From positions 620,001 through 684,000 of the forward strand of contig JAZKJV010006941.1 of assembly GCA_037367405.1 (NCBI GenBank): 64,000 nucleotides of DNA, read 5' to 3'. The translations under genes were made by a program, and so were the position numbers. The notes beneath the pieces are model-generated. The model saw only the letters and a list, made by a program, of their open reading frames with translations, was not told the origin of the DNA and did no database searches. The DNA comes from Ottelia alismoides. Taxonomy: Eukaryota; Streptophyta; Magnoliopsida; Alismatales; Hydrocharitaceae. Below, piece by piece: positions 45,453 to 55,842 of the stretch (the first letter of the stretch is position 1; each line of letters starts with the position of its first letter).

Positions 45453-48328
45453 TGATAAACGCGAAATTTGCCTCTTTAATAATGACGAATTATAGTATAT
45501 GAGGCAACTTCGGTTCAGCAAAAACTACACGTTTGAATGTTGTGGAAGATTTTTACTTGGCAAGTTTACAAAGGTCGAACACAGGGAACGGTGATTCCTA
45601 GTTGCATGGTCTCAAATCAAATTAAATAATTAATTAATGTTTGATTAATTTCTGTATTGAGAAAATATACAATGCAATGATGAAGATGCTATGCAACGAA
45701 AATAAACAGAGAGGATTAAGCCCAAGATCTGTGAATTGAAATGTGTTAATTCCTTCAAAAATATGATCAATAGATTCACAAAAGTAATCACAAATCAAAA
45801 TGGAACTGACTTAATGCTTTAAGTTAATAAATTTATGCTCATAATAATTTGAAGCGAGATATCCGATCTCCAAATGCCTCTGATTCAATTCCTCGAACAG
45901 TTGACAATATTCTTAGAGAAGTTGATCTAAATTAATCCCCAAAGAAATTTAATCTATTGAGAATAATCAACGAAGGCTTAATCAGATAAAAATTCTCATC
46001 TGAATTCCTGCAAAAAAATATCATTTATTCCTCAAGCCCGAATATGTCAAAGTAAGCCCGTAAAAGTCAATTATGATCCTCAAATAATAATTCTCGATAA
46101 ATGATCTCGGATATGTTCACAAGCTATGCTAAATGATAGAGCATGAAAATAGCTTCAAAATGACATATTGTATGCTTAAAACGGAGTTCGTATGAGAAAG
46201 ATAAGATAGAATGAAATTGCAGGGACTAAACTGTAATTAAAATAAAGTTTTTTCCTTCAAAATGGTCCCTAGAAGGACTTATCTGCAATTCAGGAACGTC
46301 AGCTGAGCCCGGACGTAATTTACCCCTGGCAGGGGTATTTTTGCAATATCTGGAAAGTCCGAGGGCTCCGGTGCAATTTCTCCACTGCAAACATGTGCCG
46401 CACGTGCAATAGCAGGCTCGGAGGCGGGCGAAGGCTCGAGCGAGGCTCGGACTCCCGAGGCGGAGGCTCGGGGATCAGACGCAGGCTCGGGCCGAGGCGG
46501 AGGTTTGGGGACCGCCCGAGCCTACGTGGCGGCTTCTGATGCTTCGGCTGACCCGAGCCTCGAGGCTGGGGTCGAGGCTCGGGTGTGTGACGTGGCGTGA
46601 TCTCGACCGTCGGATCAAGGGCTCGAGCCCCTAGTCTGACGGCGGCTGTACTCTGACGAGGGCGAGCGGGTGGCAAAGACGGCGGTCGCGAGGCAGCGAG
46701 GCGGAGTTGGCTCGACGGAGGCGATGGGCTATCGGAACTCGTGTCGGGCTGAGGGCGGAGGCGATAGCAGCTGGGGGACCTGCAAGGGTTAGAAGCAAAA
46801 AGGGGGGCGGAATCGGGGGTGCTCAGTGATGTCGAGGGCGGAGACGGGTTACCGGCAAGGCCGACTTGGATGGTGCGGGCGGAGGTGTATAACTGGGAAT
46901 TGGAGTCTCGGCGGCTACTAGAGGCCGCTGGAGGGGGCGCGAGCGTGGAAGCTCGGAGCAGCTCACCAGAAGGTGGTTGGATCACGCCGGAGGTGCCTGG
47001 CCTTGCTGTCACCAAGGTGTCGGTGGGTCTTGCTCCAAGGATGGCAAATGTCCTTTGCGGCCGGCGAGGAGTGGACCCATATAGGTGGCGATGGCGGCCA
47101 TTACACAGGCGAGAGGACGAAGCGTTGGTGGTGCGGCGTGCATGGTGGGGCGTTGATGGCCGTGCATGGCAGAGGAGAAACGGCAGGGGAGGTAAAAAGG
47201 GGTAACGACTGGAGGTTGAAGAAGGTGGGGGTCACGTGCTGGGCACGTGACCCGGCGGACTAGAGAGAGGAAGTGGGGGTGCCACATGGCACGCCCAGGA
47301 GCTGCCACGTGGCGCCCCAAAAAAATTGCAAACTTTAAGGATGGAGAAGAAGTAGAAGGAGACCTCAGATCAAAAAAATTTCTTCACGAAAGTTGTTCGT
47401 CTCGACGAGATCTACAACTTTCATTAAGGACCCATGAGCAAAAGAGGTCACCTATGCGAAGTTGTATTTTTGGTGGTTCTCCATGTGTATAGAAAACCAA
47501 ATTTTGGGGGTTTTGTAATTTTTTTGTGGTTTTAGAGAGGGTAAAAATTCTTGCGATAAAATACAAGAAAATTATTTACACACTAATCTAATTTACTTGA
47601 ATTTTTAATAAATAAGAAAATGAGAAAATAAAATAGAAGTAAGAAACACACAACTTTTGTACAGACCGACAACAGACACTTGGACTTGGTTAGTTTCTTT
47701 GATTTCGGTTTTAATCAGGATTTGGATTTTTGTGTCGCTTAATAAAACTTTCATCAAAGAACACAAATGAAAAAGAAATAAAATTAAAAGGGTTAATTAA
47801 GTAAATAAAAACTCAGGTCAAAAATAGCAAAAAGTCAAAATGCACAAAAGAGGCCCAAAACCCAACTTTCACATATGAGCTCCGAATTTTACGAAATTGG
47901 CCTTTTTTTGAAGGTAATTGAAAATGGAGTACTTTAAAAGTGAGTAGACCAAAATCAGACACTGTATGTGGGAGATATGCTCATTTTAGTACGTCAGATG
48001 TGAAATTAGACTTTGGGATTATTTGAGACTTATTGGAGTTAGTGATTTTTTTGTATTTTTTATTTAATAAGGTTAGTAATATCTACACAATGGAGGTGGT
48101 TTGGGGTTAATCGGAGTTAGGATAAATTAACTAAAAATAAGAGAAGTTAACGGCTTTTTGGGCTAATTTACACTTGGGATTTTTAATGCAATTATGCATG
48201 ATGAAATGCAAATATTATTAACACATGTATGAATGCTAATGATGCTCTGTTAATGATTAAATGCATGCGAATTTTGGGGAATCGAGCCTAATTGACCAAT
48301 TTTAGCATGATGAATACGAGATTCATCA
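45453..48328 (-). repeat. 5' LTR of element F
   Basis: 2876 bp. Long Pro/Arg-rich frames within (e.g. 47015-46320) reflect the GC-rich core. Includes a CACGTG pair in an inverted repeat near 47232-47252. As the 5' LTR it would hold the promoter. Confidence 0.93.
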
Positions 48329-48333
48329 ATTAT

Positions 48334-48575
48334 GCAGATGAACATTCAGTCCAGGAAGACCACTCCAAACAGGGCACTGTGTACTCCGCAAATTAGGACG
48401 AAAATAACGAGATCACCTCAATTGATACCCATTCATTTTTGAATTTCATATCACCCAGTGCATAAGAGGTGATAAAGACTTTTTCTTCCTCATATCTAAT
48501 CAAGATGTGTCTAGAATCAAATTGCTCCCAATGAGATTTCACCCAAATGTGGGAACCTTCCTTTCAAAAGGTTCT
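48334..48575 (-). pseudogene. DUF4283 N-terminal part of G
   Basis: Minus strand: WEQFDSRHILIR followed by a frame change, then RYFRPNLRSTQCPVWSGLPG and LNVHLHN, ending exactly at the F target site. It is continued by NPGIIISITQ at 37378. This is the typical DUF4283 succession (PVW..LPGL...). Confidence 0.7.
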
Positions 48576-49330
48576 GAACTTTAATAACTCAAAGGATGCA
48601 ATTATGGTCGGCAGAAGTAGGTTTTTACCACCAAACATCTTCTAGATGGTTCGGTGGGACGTTATAAGGCTCGACTGGTAGCAAAAAGGTACACTCAAAC
48701 ATATGGCTCGGATTACCTTGACACTTTTTCAACAGTGGATCACCTCCCTACGAGGTGGTTTCTTGCTTCCACTACAATCCAGCTCTCATGGACACTCTAC
48801 CAACCAGATGTGAAAAATGCGTTCTGGAAATCTGAATGAAGAAATACATATGCAACAACCTCAGGCTTTTGAGACCAAATGGGAGTATCAGCATGTGTGC
48901 AGACTCTACAAAGTAATATATGGTCTCAAACAAAGCCCCGGAGCCTAGTTTCAAAATTATCTGACATTGTGTCCAAGGTTAATTTCATTCATTATACGAC
49001 ATATCATTCTCTATTTGTCAACAAAATAGAGAAAGAGACAGTTGCTATGTTGGTATTATGTTGATGACATAATTCAAATATGTTGGTATATGTTGATGAC
49101 ATAATTCTAACCGGGGATGATGTTAGTGGCATAACAGATACTAAAAGGTATCTTGCGGAATACTTTGTCACCAAAGACTTAGGAGAGCTTCGTTATTTCT
49201 TGAGCATCAAAGTAGCAAGGAATATTGGTGTCATGATTCTCTCACAAAGGAAATACGTTATGGATCTTTTACAAGAGACAGGAATATTAGGGAGCTAAGC
49301 CATCATCTATTCCTATGAATCCCAGTGCAC
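48576..49330 (+). pseudogene. Reverse transcriptase of element D
   Basis: WVFTTKHLLDGSVGRYKARL with an in-frame TAG, then VAKRYTQTYGSDYLDTFS (48610-48730) and YQPDVKNAF (48800). The catalytic MLVYVDDIILTGDD is at about 49080-49120 and KDLGELRYFLSIKVARN to 49230. A 33-bp-period duplication copies the YVDD codons (49046-49107). Stops and frameshifts throughout. Confidence 0.8.
49046..49107. repeat. Short tandem duplication of the YVDD codons
   Basis: 49046-49075 and 49079-49107 both read tatgttggtat..gttgatga then cataattc, separated by three bases. Confidence 0.85.
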
Positions 49331-50117
49331 GAATGTATGAAAACTCGCTTATGTATGCGGATGCAAAAAAATACACGTGCCTGCAGGGAAAATCCTTGTT
49401 TGTTACCATTACTAGGCCTCATTTTCCATTAACAGGGAAAGCCAGTCCATGGCTAAACCATGCCAAGTGCATTGGGAGGGCCTTTTGATGATTCTGAGAT
49501 ACTTGAAATTTGCTCCAGGGAAAGGCATGTTATTTACTTATAGAACTACTCTGATATTGACTATGCAGGGGTCCAAATGATAGAAAGTTTATTGTCGGTT
49601 ACCGCACCTATCTTGGTGGTAACCTAGTCACTTGGAGGAGCAAGAAGCAAGCAGTAGTTGCCAGTTCCAGAGCAGAATCTGAATACAGAGCAATGACCCA
49701 AGAAACCACTGAATTGATGCAGATCAAGTCGGTTCTCAAGGATTCACACTTACCAAATCCGAGCCAAATGATAATGTGTTGTGACAATATTGTTGCAATG
49801 TTCATTGCAAACAATCCTACCTTCCATGAGCACACCAAACATGTGGAGGTAGACTGACATTATACAAGAGATATTATTCAACAAGGAAACATAAAGACAG
49901 AATCGGTTACTTCATTACACAAGGACTGAACTAATGCGGATAAAGTCGGTTCTCAATGACTTACACTTATCAGATCTGAGCCCCTATGATAATGTGACAA
50001 TGTAGCCGCAATGTTCATCGCAAACAATCCTACCTTTCATGAGCACACCAAACATGCGGAAGTAGACTGTCATTATACAAGGGATATGATTCAATAAGGA
50101 AACAGAAAGATAGAACT
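49331..50117 (+). pseudogene. RNase H of element D with internal duplication
   Basis: Pieces include SEYRAMTQ-like codons (49675-49700), [20 protein letters not shown] (49785-49845) and HYTRDIIQQGN (49857-49890). The block from about 49715 is repeated from about 49932 (period about 217 bp), giving a second [18 protein letters not shown] and HYTRDMIQ. RNase H would remove the RNA strand during cDNA synthesis. Confidence 0.75.
49715..50117. repeat. Diverged tandem duplication, period about 217 bp
   Basis: aagtcggttctcaa at 49726 and 49943. Both copies continue through acaatcctacctt.catgagc and acaccaaacatg.gga. The second lacks several bases and differs at many positions, so the event is old. 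Confidence 0.85.
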
Positions 50118-50279
50118 CAAGTTGGATGCTCGAGGATGACTTTCGTGAGATGGCAGTCTCATGTGGGCTGGATGCTCGAGGATGTCTTTCCTGAGATGGT
50201 GGTCTCATTTTAGATTAGCTTGGAGGTAAGCAGATCAGCTATGATGAGACTCTTTCTGAAACTAAAGGCCTTGAGGTAG

Positions 50280-52980
50280 ATGCCGGTTGGGCTCAAGAAG
50301 GAGTCCTGCATTTCGAAGGAGCAGCGGAGGAATGAGGCACAGGAGGAGATTGTGAGATTGGACTTGGTAGAGGACCCTAGGGAGTTGGATACTAAGGAAC
50401 TTGAAAGTCGTGGGTGGGTGCAAAAGATATTGGAGGAAGACAGGAAGTGTGAGGTGGAATGGAGGCAGCGGTCACGTCAGAAGAGGCTAACGGAGGGAGA
50501 TGTGAACACCATATTTTTTTCATGCGGTGGCTAGCGAAGGACAAGGAGGAATCTCATACAATCGATTAATGTTGGAGGTGATATATTCAGTGGAGAGGAG
50601 GAAATTATGAGAGCGGTGATGGTACACTTCAAAGACATAAGCAGGAGAGCCCCATATTGTGCATCTAGATGGATGGAGTTGGGGGTAAAGCACATTGCGG
50701 AGTCAGATGCAGAATCGCTGACAAAACCTTTTGAGTTGTTGGAAGTTCATGAGGTGGTATTTGGGTTGAAACCAGATGATTGTCCGAACCCAGATGGCTT
50801 TCTTGTGATCTTTTTTAGTGAATTCTAAGAACTGGTAGCTAGGGAGGTGATATAATTTGTGGCTAAATTTGTTGAGGTTAACTCGAGATTTGATCGTCTT
50901 AACCGGTCTTTGATGTTTCTTTTGCCAAAGAAAGATGTGGCTATCAAGATGGAGGATTATCGACCTATCGATCTCTCTAATACGATATACTTGATTGTGG
51001 CCAAGGTGTTGGCTAACTGCTTGAGGGGAGTGTTGGAAGACCTCATCTCTCCAGCACAAAGCGCCTTTTTATCTGACAGGCAACTGATGGATAGTGTTGT
51101 TCTTGCCAAGGCCTTAAATGTCGGTTTCGGTCACCATTTCGGTGACGACCAAAACAGAATTTCGATGGAATTTCGGTCAAATTTCGTTCGAAATTTTGAT
51201 CATTTCGTTCATTTTTTGTACTAGGACCCTCATATTTCGGCCATTTCGGTCGAATTTCGATTTCGACTGGATATCGATATTCGACAGAAATTCGACCGAA
51301 TTTCGCTGAAATTTGAGGCCATGGTTCTTGCATCGGTTATTGTGGCCGACTGGAAAAGAAGAACAATGAAGGGTGTAGTTTGGAAGGTCGACTTCTCGAA
51401 AGCCTCTGATAGAGTTACCAGGTGCTTCCTATAGGTGTCTGTGTATAGGAGAGGTTTTCCGAATCATTGGATAGCTTGTATGAAGAGGTGAGTTCGTATC
51501 CTTTGCGATGTTGGTAAATCTGCAGCCTAATGGTGGTTTCTTCCAGCCTCAGCGAGGCATTTGTCAGGGGTGCCAATTTGCACCTTTACTTTTTGTTATT
51601 GTAGTGGACGGCTTGTCTTTTATCGTTGACCGTACGGCGGCTGGCGGGGTCTGCAGTGGCTACAACAAGGAGGAGATTTTGGTCCCTATTCTCCAATATG
51701 TGGATGACACAGTCCTCTTTGAGGAGGGGGGGATCGGAGAGCTGCAGGGCTATGCATATGGTCTTTGACATCTTTAGCAAGGTATCAGGGTTGAAGCTCA
51801 ATGGGGGGAAATCGGAGTTTGTACCTATTGGCCTGGAGGAGGAGGAGGTTGGCATATGTGCGGATTGGTTGGAGTTCCCCCACAGGGACTTACCTTTGCG
51901 GTATCTTGGTGAGTCGTTGGTTGTGGGGAGGATGCGTGCGGTAGAATGACTGTCAGTGATTGAGAACCTAGAGCAAAAACTAGCGGGTTGGAGGTCTATC
52001 TACCAATCTCGAGAGGTAAACCAGTATTGTTGAAATCGATGATGTATGTGATTCCCATCTTTTTGTCAACAAAAGTTATCACGGCTTGGATACGGAACAA
52101 GCTTGAGGTCACCATGAGAAATTTCTTCTGGTCGTCTTCTGGACAGTCGAGCGGAATGCCCATGGTGGATTGAGAGACAGTGGCGTGCTCAAAGGAGGAT
52201 GAGGGACTGCGGGTCCGGAGTTTAGAGGAGTTGAAGAAGGCATTGCTCAGCAAGTGGATAGCTCAGATCTGGGGGACTGCAGCAGCATGGTATGTACTTT
52301 ACTTAGAAGAATCTATGGTGTGGAATGCTCGCTTCCAACCACTAGGAATCTTAGACCGGTTCCATCCTTTTTCTGGAGATGCATCCGTGGAGTGGCACAG
52401 GAGATTCGCCCTTTTCTGAGACCAGTATTGGGTGATTGTAGATGTTTCAGATTCTGGAATGATGACTGGAGCGAGGGTGGCACTCTTGATTCTCGCTTTC
52501 TGTGGTTGATGGCGCTTGCAGCTGATCCGAACTGCTTTGTGACAGATGTTTGGGACGGCACCTCTTTCTTCCCTCACCTCAGATCTGAGCTATCGAATCA
52601 GAGAATGAGTAAGCTATTGGCAATGTTGCAGGCTATTGAGGACATTGAGGGGCCCACAGTTGGACTTGGTATGATGGGGTATTTTCGATGAAGAAGGCAT
52701 ATAGGGTGACCCGGTCGAATGTCATTGTCGCGAGTTGACTGAGAGCGAAGATCACATGTTCTTTGGATGCATGACCTTAGTGGAGGTTTGGGAGCTGTTC
52801 GGGGACAAAACGGTTTCCGTGAATGGTTTCTCTAAATTCTAGGACACCAATGGAGCTGGTTGGAATGGTTCGGAACTGGAATGCATGAAATATGTGGTGA
52901 TGATATGAGTTATCTTGGTGGATAGAAATGATGTGTTGTTTTGTCAGGAGCGCTTCTATTGTGAGAATGTGGCACCTCAT
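50280..52980 (+). pseudogene. LINE ORF2 (linker, RT, C-terminal part)
   Basis: Linker: KILEEDRKCEVEWRQRSRQK then RLTEGDVNTIFF (50430-50520). RT: FGLKPDDCPNPDGFLVIFFS (50760-50815), MEDYRPIDLSNTIYLIVAKV (50950-51010), SPAQSAFLSDRQLMDSVVLA (51048-51106) then the MITE. WKVDFSKASDRV follows (51380-51415), and the catalytic LQYVDDTVLFEEGG at about 51690-51730, keeping a canonical YVDD. C-terminal W-rich pieces reach 52690. Several frameshifts and stops. Confidence 0.82.
51107..51323 (-). mobile_element. Non-autonomous hAT-like MITE, family 4, copy b
   Basis: 217 bp; left end CAAGGCCTTAAATGTCGG, right end reversed CATGGCCTCAAATTTCAGCG. Perfect 8-bp GTTCTTGC duplication (51099-51106, 51324-51331). 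Same CGAAATT interior as 7237-7442 but in opposite orientation. Confidence 0.93.
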
Positions 52981-53128
52981 GCTAGGGTGTTAGCTGAGAG
53001 TTGGTGTACTCAGCAAGTGCTCCTCATTTCCTTCGTAATATTTATGTAAATACTTCCTGGCGATTAATGGCGAAGTTTTAGGGTATACACCTATAAGGTT
53101 GAGGCCCTTTTTCTTTTCAAAAAAAAAG

Positions 53129-53257
53129 GAATATGTTACTTCAGAGGAACAAACAGTTGACACGTTTTCACCAAGCCACTCACTCGACCGATATTCATTA
53201 GATGTTTCCCTAAGTTGAGCATGATAGACACCTATGATCCAGCTTGAGGGGAAGTAT
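53129..53257 (+). pseudogene. C-terminal end and polypurine tract of element D
   Basis: Reads EYVTSEEQTVDTFSPSHS, matching the copia RNase H end (..DIFTK.L). Then the conserved ttgagcatgatagacaccta block and GAGGGGAAGTAT (53246-53257), the polypurine tract abutting the LTR. Confidence 0.78.
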
Positions 53258-53406
53258 TGAAGTATTTTGGGAGTGCGAACATTATTCTGTAATATAAATG
53301 TGTCTGTAATTATTTCAATAAACCCTACACTCCCTTCTATGTAAAGGAGTCATATTCGATGAGAAATAGATAAGTTAATTTTTCCATTTTATTCTATTTT
53401 CTAAGA
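53258..53406 (+). repeat. 3' LTR of element D
   Basis: 149 bp, TGAAGTATTTTGGG ... TTTTCTAAGA; pairs with 29115-29263. Confidence 0.85.
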
Positions 53407-54560
53407 AATTCTTTTTTTGCAATCACAACCCAATTGAGCCTGAAATATCTCCTCCATTTTTTTAAACCATGGCCCACTTGGGCCCAAAAAGTCACCCCCT
53501 CCTTTTTTCGAACTATAGCAAAATCCGGGCTTTCAAAATAAGGGAAAACGAAGCCCATTAAGGCTTCTCCTAAAGGAGAGCAGAAGCCCCGCCATTCTGG
53601 CCATTTTCCTTCAAGGTCGTGGAAACTGTTTGGGCCCACGCAAAAGGGAAAAAATAAATTGAAGCTCAATTAAACAGCCAGCTCCCTCTGCTATTGTTTC
53701 TTATAAAATAGGGTTTCCAATCACGAGAACCAACTATCTGGAACTCATCTTTCGCTGCACTCAGGGTTTTCCCATGGAGAACCCAAATAGCAAGAATTGT
53801 GCAGAGATCGACGAGATTGTGCATCTGAGATTGTGTTGGGGGCATAGAGATCACCGTGGGGAGAGATGCTTGGGTCTATGTTTGTTGCTTCTTTGAGCTT
53901 ATTCGTTTTTGGGTTTGGGAACCCACTACCTCAGCATCAATCACTTCTTGTGCTACCACCGGGAATGTGAGGGAGGGAGGAGATGATCATGCACGTGCAA
54001 GGGAAGAGGTGGTGTCGTGTGTAGGCTGGGAAGAGGGGGCTTTGATGTTGTAGGGTTCATCGGCGAGGGATGTTTGTGGATCTACGAGGCCGAAAAAGGC
54101 TACCAGGGGCCATCTTCTACTTCCACGTTTTTTCGCGTCGACATAGACGAAGAAGATGCTTCGTCTGGAAACCCATCACGTGGGAGATCGCTCGCGGAGG
54201 TCTCTTAAATTTGTCATGGAAAGCCCTGCCATTGGAGGAGAAAAAATGCGATGCGCTTCGGAACTTGTGTACGGATTAGAGTTTTATATAAAAAGGCGAA
54301 TAACCTTGATCTTGGCAATTTTCAGATCTTTACAACGTGTGCATATGCGCAAAACAAACATCCAGTTTTTAGAACTTGTGAATATCAAAAAATATGGGAT
54401 GACAATCTTCAATGGTTGAACAAGAACATAGAACATGATTCGAGATTGTCGCTACATAATTAGGGTTCCACAACCCTAGAAGTTTCGAACTTGAACAAAT
54501 CATCGAACATTAACATAATCAAAAATAATAATCGTCAAGAACTGGTCCACGATCGTACCC
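53407..54560 (-). other. 5' internal region of element E, non-coding
   Basis: Lies between D and the primer site of E. No retroelement domain is readable on the minus strand. Plus-strand frames at 53856-54463 are short and unrelated in frame. It may be captured or non-coding DNA typical of non-autonomous LTR elements. Confidence 0.6.
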
Positions 54561-54572
54561 GCTCTTATACCA
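54561..54572 (-). other. Primer-binding site of element E
   Basis: Minus strand TGGTATAAGAGC directly after the LTR; one base from the initiator-Met tRNA site. Confidence 0.85.
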
Positions 54573-54879
54573 TGCAGAAAACGAGAATGCGGAAGCGTAA
54601 TCAAAGATTAAAAAAGATATAAATATAGAAGAACACTGAGATTTTAACGTGGAACCCCACTCCATAAGGAGAGGAACGAAACCACGGGAGAAGACCCCTC
54701 AACAACCGAATATTATGTTATTTCTTCCTCTCAACTGTTACAGGTGGTGTGGGGATTCTTATATAGCTCCACCAGTAAGAGACCAATTTCCACTCACATA
54801 TGATGTGGGACTAAACTGTGGATGTGGTAATTAAACCCCGGAGGGATCCACTTACCCATATATGACGCATAATCTAACA
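54573..54879 (-). repeat. 5' LTR of element E
   Basis: 307 bp, TGCAGAAAACGAGAATG ... aatctaaca. Minus-strand TATA-like CTATATAAGAATCC near 54763-54750. Confidence 0.87.
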
Positions 54880-54884
54880 GCATT

Positions 54885-55242
54885 TAATTAGCAACAATGA
54901 AGAACCATAGCCAATATTTTAACATTTCGTAGGTAACCCGATAGAGTTTTATACTAAATATCATTATTCTATTTACAGCCTTGTGTCCGGGAAAAAGTAC
55001 TTCGCATTCTTATGCAACTACTACAAATTCACGGAAGGATGTAGCCCACATATGCCAGCATATGCAATTCTGCCCCACAAATAGGCCGATATTCATGTCC
55101 TAAATCCACACGTAAAACATCATCTCCCGCCAACATATCATAAGAAAATATATTACTACTTATGGCTTTCTTTGGCTGGCTCTAGGTAGTAATCAAAGTA
55201 AAATGGAAAATCCATGTGATAGATTAGTCTGAAAAAATTTAC
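54885..55242 (-). other. MAK10 intron segment next to element E
   Basis: Starts on the minus strand with donor GTAAATTTTTTC at 55242 and runs to the E target site. Nothing else is recognised. Confidence 0.65.
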
Positions 55243-55410
55243 TTCATGAGTACGGGCAGCCGAGACAGTTGAGATGACAGCATTACAGGTTGCACGAATA
55301 ATTCTACAATAAGAATGTAGAAGTGCATGGGTAGATGTTCTTTCAATCTGCAGAAGATATAAGCATGAATATACAGTCTGTGCAAGAGAGTGACCCTTGT
55401 GCCATGTTGC
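55243..55410 (-). CDS. MAK10: MAK10/NAA35 exon (second visible)
   Basis: 168 bp, 56 codons. Acceptor TTTGGCAG at 55418-55411, donor GT at 55242-55241. Encodes ATWHKGHSLAQTVYSCLYLL, then QIERTSTHALLHSYCRIIRA and TCNAVISTVSAARTHE. The W-x-x-GHSLAQTV block is the strongest conserved motif of the MAK10/NAA35 family from yeast to plants and human. It joins in phase 0 to LLSCE upstream and EEDIF downstream. The splice to the next exon must cross 29.4 kb containing element E and everything nested in it. Confidence 0.87.
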
Positions 55411-55526
55411 CTGCCAAATAAAGACAATATTGCAGCAAAATGATTAATTTCCAGCAAAAAATTGATGGCATGATCACCAGTTAAATGCCATTAATGTTAT
55501 CTTCAGCGTCGAGTAGAGTTACTAAC

Positions 55527-55685
55527 TTCACAGGAGAGAAGGTGATCCATGATATCGATGGTGCGTAGAACATCCACAGATTTATCGGCACTCAAAGGAA
55601 CAGGCGCAGCACCATTTTCAATAGCTTCATCAATGGAATGATTACCAGAGCACTCCATCCCAGGATCCATTTTGGGGTCCATTAT
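55527..55685 (-). CDS. MAK10: MAK10/NAA35 exon (first clear one)
   Basis: 159 bp, 53 codons. Acceptor TTTCTAG ending at 55686, donor GTTAGTAAC at 55526. Encodes IMDPKMDPGMECSGNHSIDE, then AIENGAAPVPLSADKSVDVL and RTIDIMDHLLSCE. The MDPKMD-GM motif is diagnostic of MAK10/NAA35. The intron to the next exon is only 116 bp, in contrast to the two giant introns downstream. The family's preceding segment (FxLFxAMSALE) is not in the window, so the N-terminal exon(s) probably lie beyond the right edge. Confidence 0.88.
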
Positions 55686-55842
55686 CTAGAAATAAGAAAG
55701 AAAATGGAGAAACACCACATAGATAATACAGGGTGTACAGAAACGTGAAGTAGAATATGACAGTAAAAAAAGGCTCCTTAACTGAACCTGCTTAAAAAAC
55801 AACAATCAAGAAAGAAGTAAACAAATGACCCCTCTTACTCAC

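Larger units (their letters stand above)
37384..48328 (-). mobile_element. Athila-like Ty3/gypsy element F, pol-less
   Basis: 10,945 bp. LTRs 45453-48328 (5') and 37384-40252 (3'), TGAT.AACGCG ... GATTCATCA. Perfect ATTAT target duplication (37379-37383, 48329-48333). The Athila-type primer site TGGCACCGTTGCCGGGGA lies just inside the 5' LTR on the minus strand. The 5.2 kb interior encodes decayed gag and protease, then an open 298-codon frame, but no RT, RNase H or integrase. It sits inside DUF4283 codons of G, which is inside D, which is inside E: the deepest and, by position, youngest LTR element of the nest. Confidence 0.93.
35314..48575 (-). mobile_element. ORF1-only LINE-like insertion G, split by element F
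   Basis: Minus-strand insertion between RT codons of D. It contains a DUF4283-type domain, zinc knuckle, Gln-rich region and acidic tail, then a stop, a 3' UTR with AATAAA (35358-35353) and a short T run at 35310-35315 (poly(A) on the minus strand). No endonuclease or RT follows the ORF, unlike usual plant LINEs. Removing F leaves about 2.3 kb. Exact ends and target duplication are unresolved. Confidence 0.65.
50118..53128 (+). mobile_element. LINE (L1-type), 5'-truncated, in element D
   Basis: Plus strand, ends in an A run (53119-53127) after gaggccctttttcttttc. D coding resumes with EYVTSEEQTVDTFS. Contains the RT half of ORF2 and a family 4 MITE at 51107-51323. Truncated in the linker before RT. 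Target duplication not resolved. Confidence 0.83.
29115..53406 (+). mobile_element. Ty1-copia element D (plus strand) with nested insertions
   Basis: LTRs 29115-29263 and 53258-53406, 149 bp each. Primer site 29264, gag from about 31320, protease at 32545, integrase 32930-35180, RT 48576-49300, RNase H 49560-50117, polypurine tract 53246-53257. Interrupted by family 3 hAT-like elements (29571-31096, 33742-34762), a small hAT-like element, LINE-like G (35314-48575, itself containing F) and a LINE (50118-53128). No target duplication is evident. LTRs are visibly diverged and the frames heavily decayed. Confidence 0.85.
27803..54879 (-). mobile_element. Non-autonomous LTR element E, with element D nested inside
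   Basis: LTRs 54573-54879 (5') and 27803-28106 (3'), about 305 bp. Perfect GCATT target duplication (27798-27802, 54880-54884). Primer site 54572-54561. After removing D (29115-53406) it is about 2.8 kb with no recognisable protease, RT or integrase, so it would depend on another element. Its 3' end (28107-28150) resembles the copia B 3' end (tcaag.tggaacat and a gctcagcatggac stretch), suggesting a copia-derived origin. It lies in the MAK10 intron in the same orientation as the gene. Confidence 0.88.

Noticed and set aside
46320..47015. 231-codon Pro/Arg-rich minus frame in the 5' LTR of F
   Set aside because: It lies wholly in the GC-rich LTR core; the partner LTR has the frame broken and a G run in it. 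Composition-driven.
29115..53406. Target-site duplication for element D
   Set aside because: Left flank TCTAT and right flank AATTC do not match; shifting the LTR end by a few bases does not rescue it.
53856..54463. Plus-strand frames in element E as a captured gene
   Set aside because: Short, different frames, no recognisable domain or intron borders.
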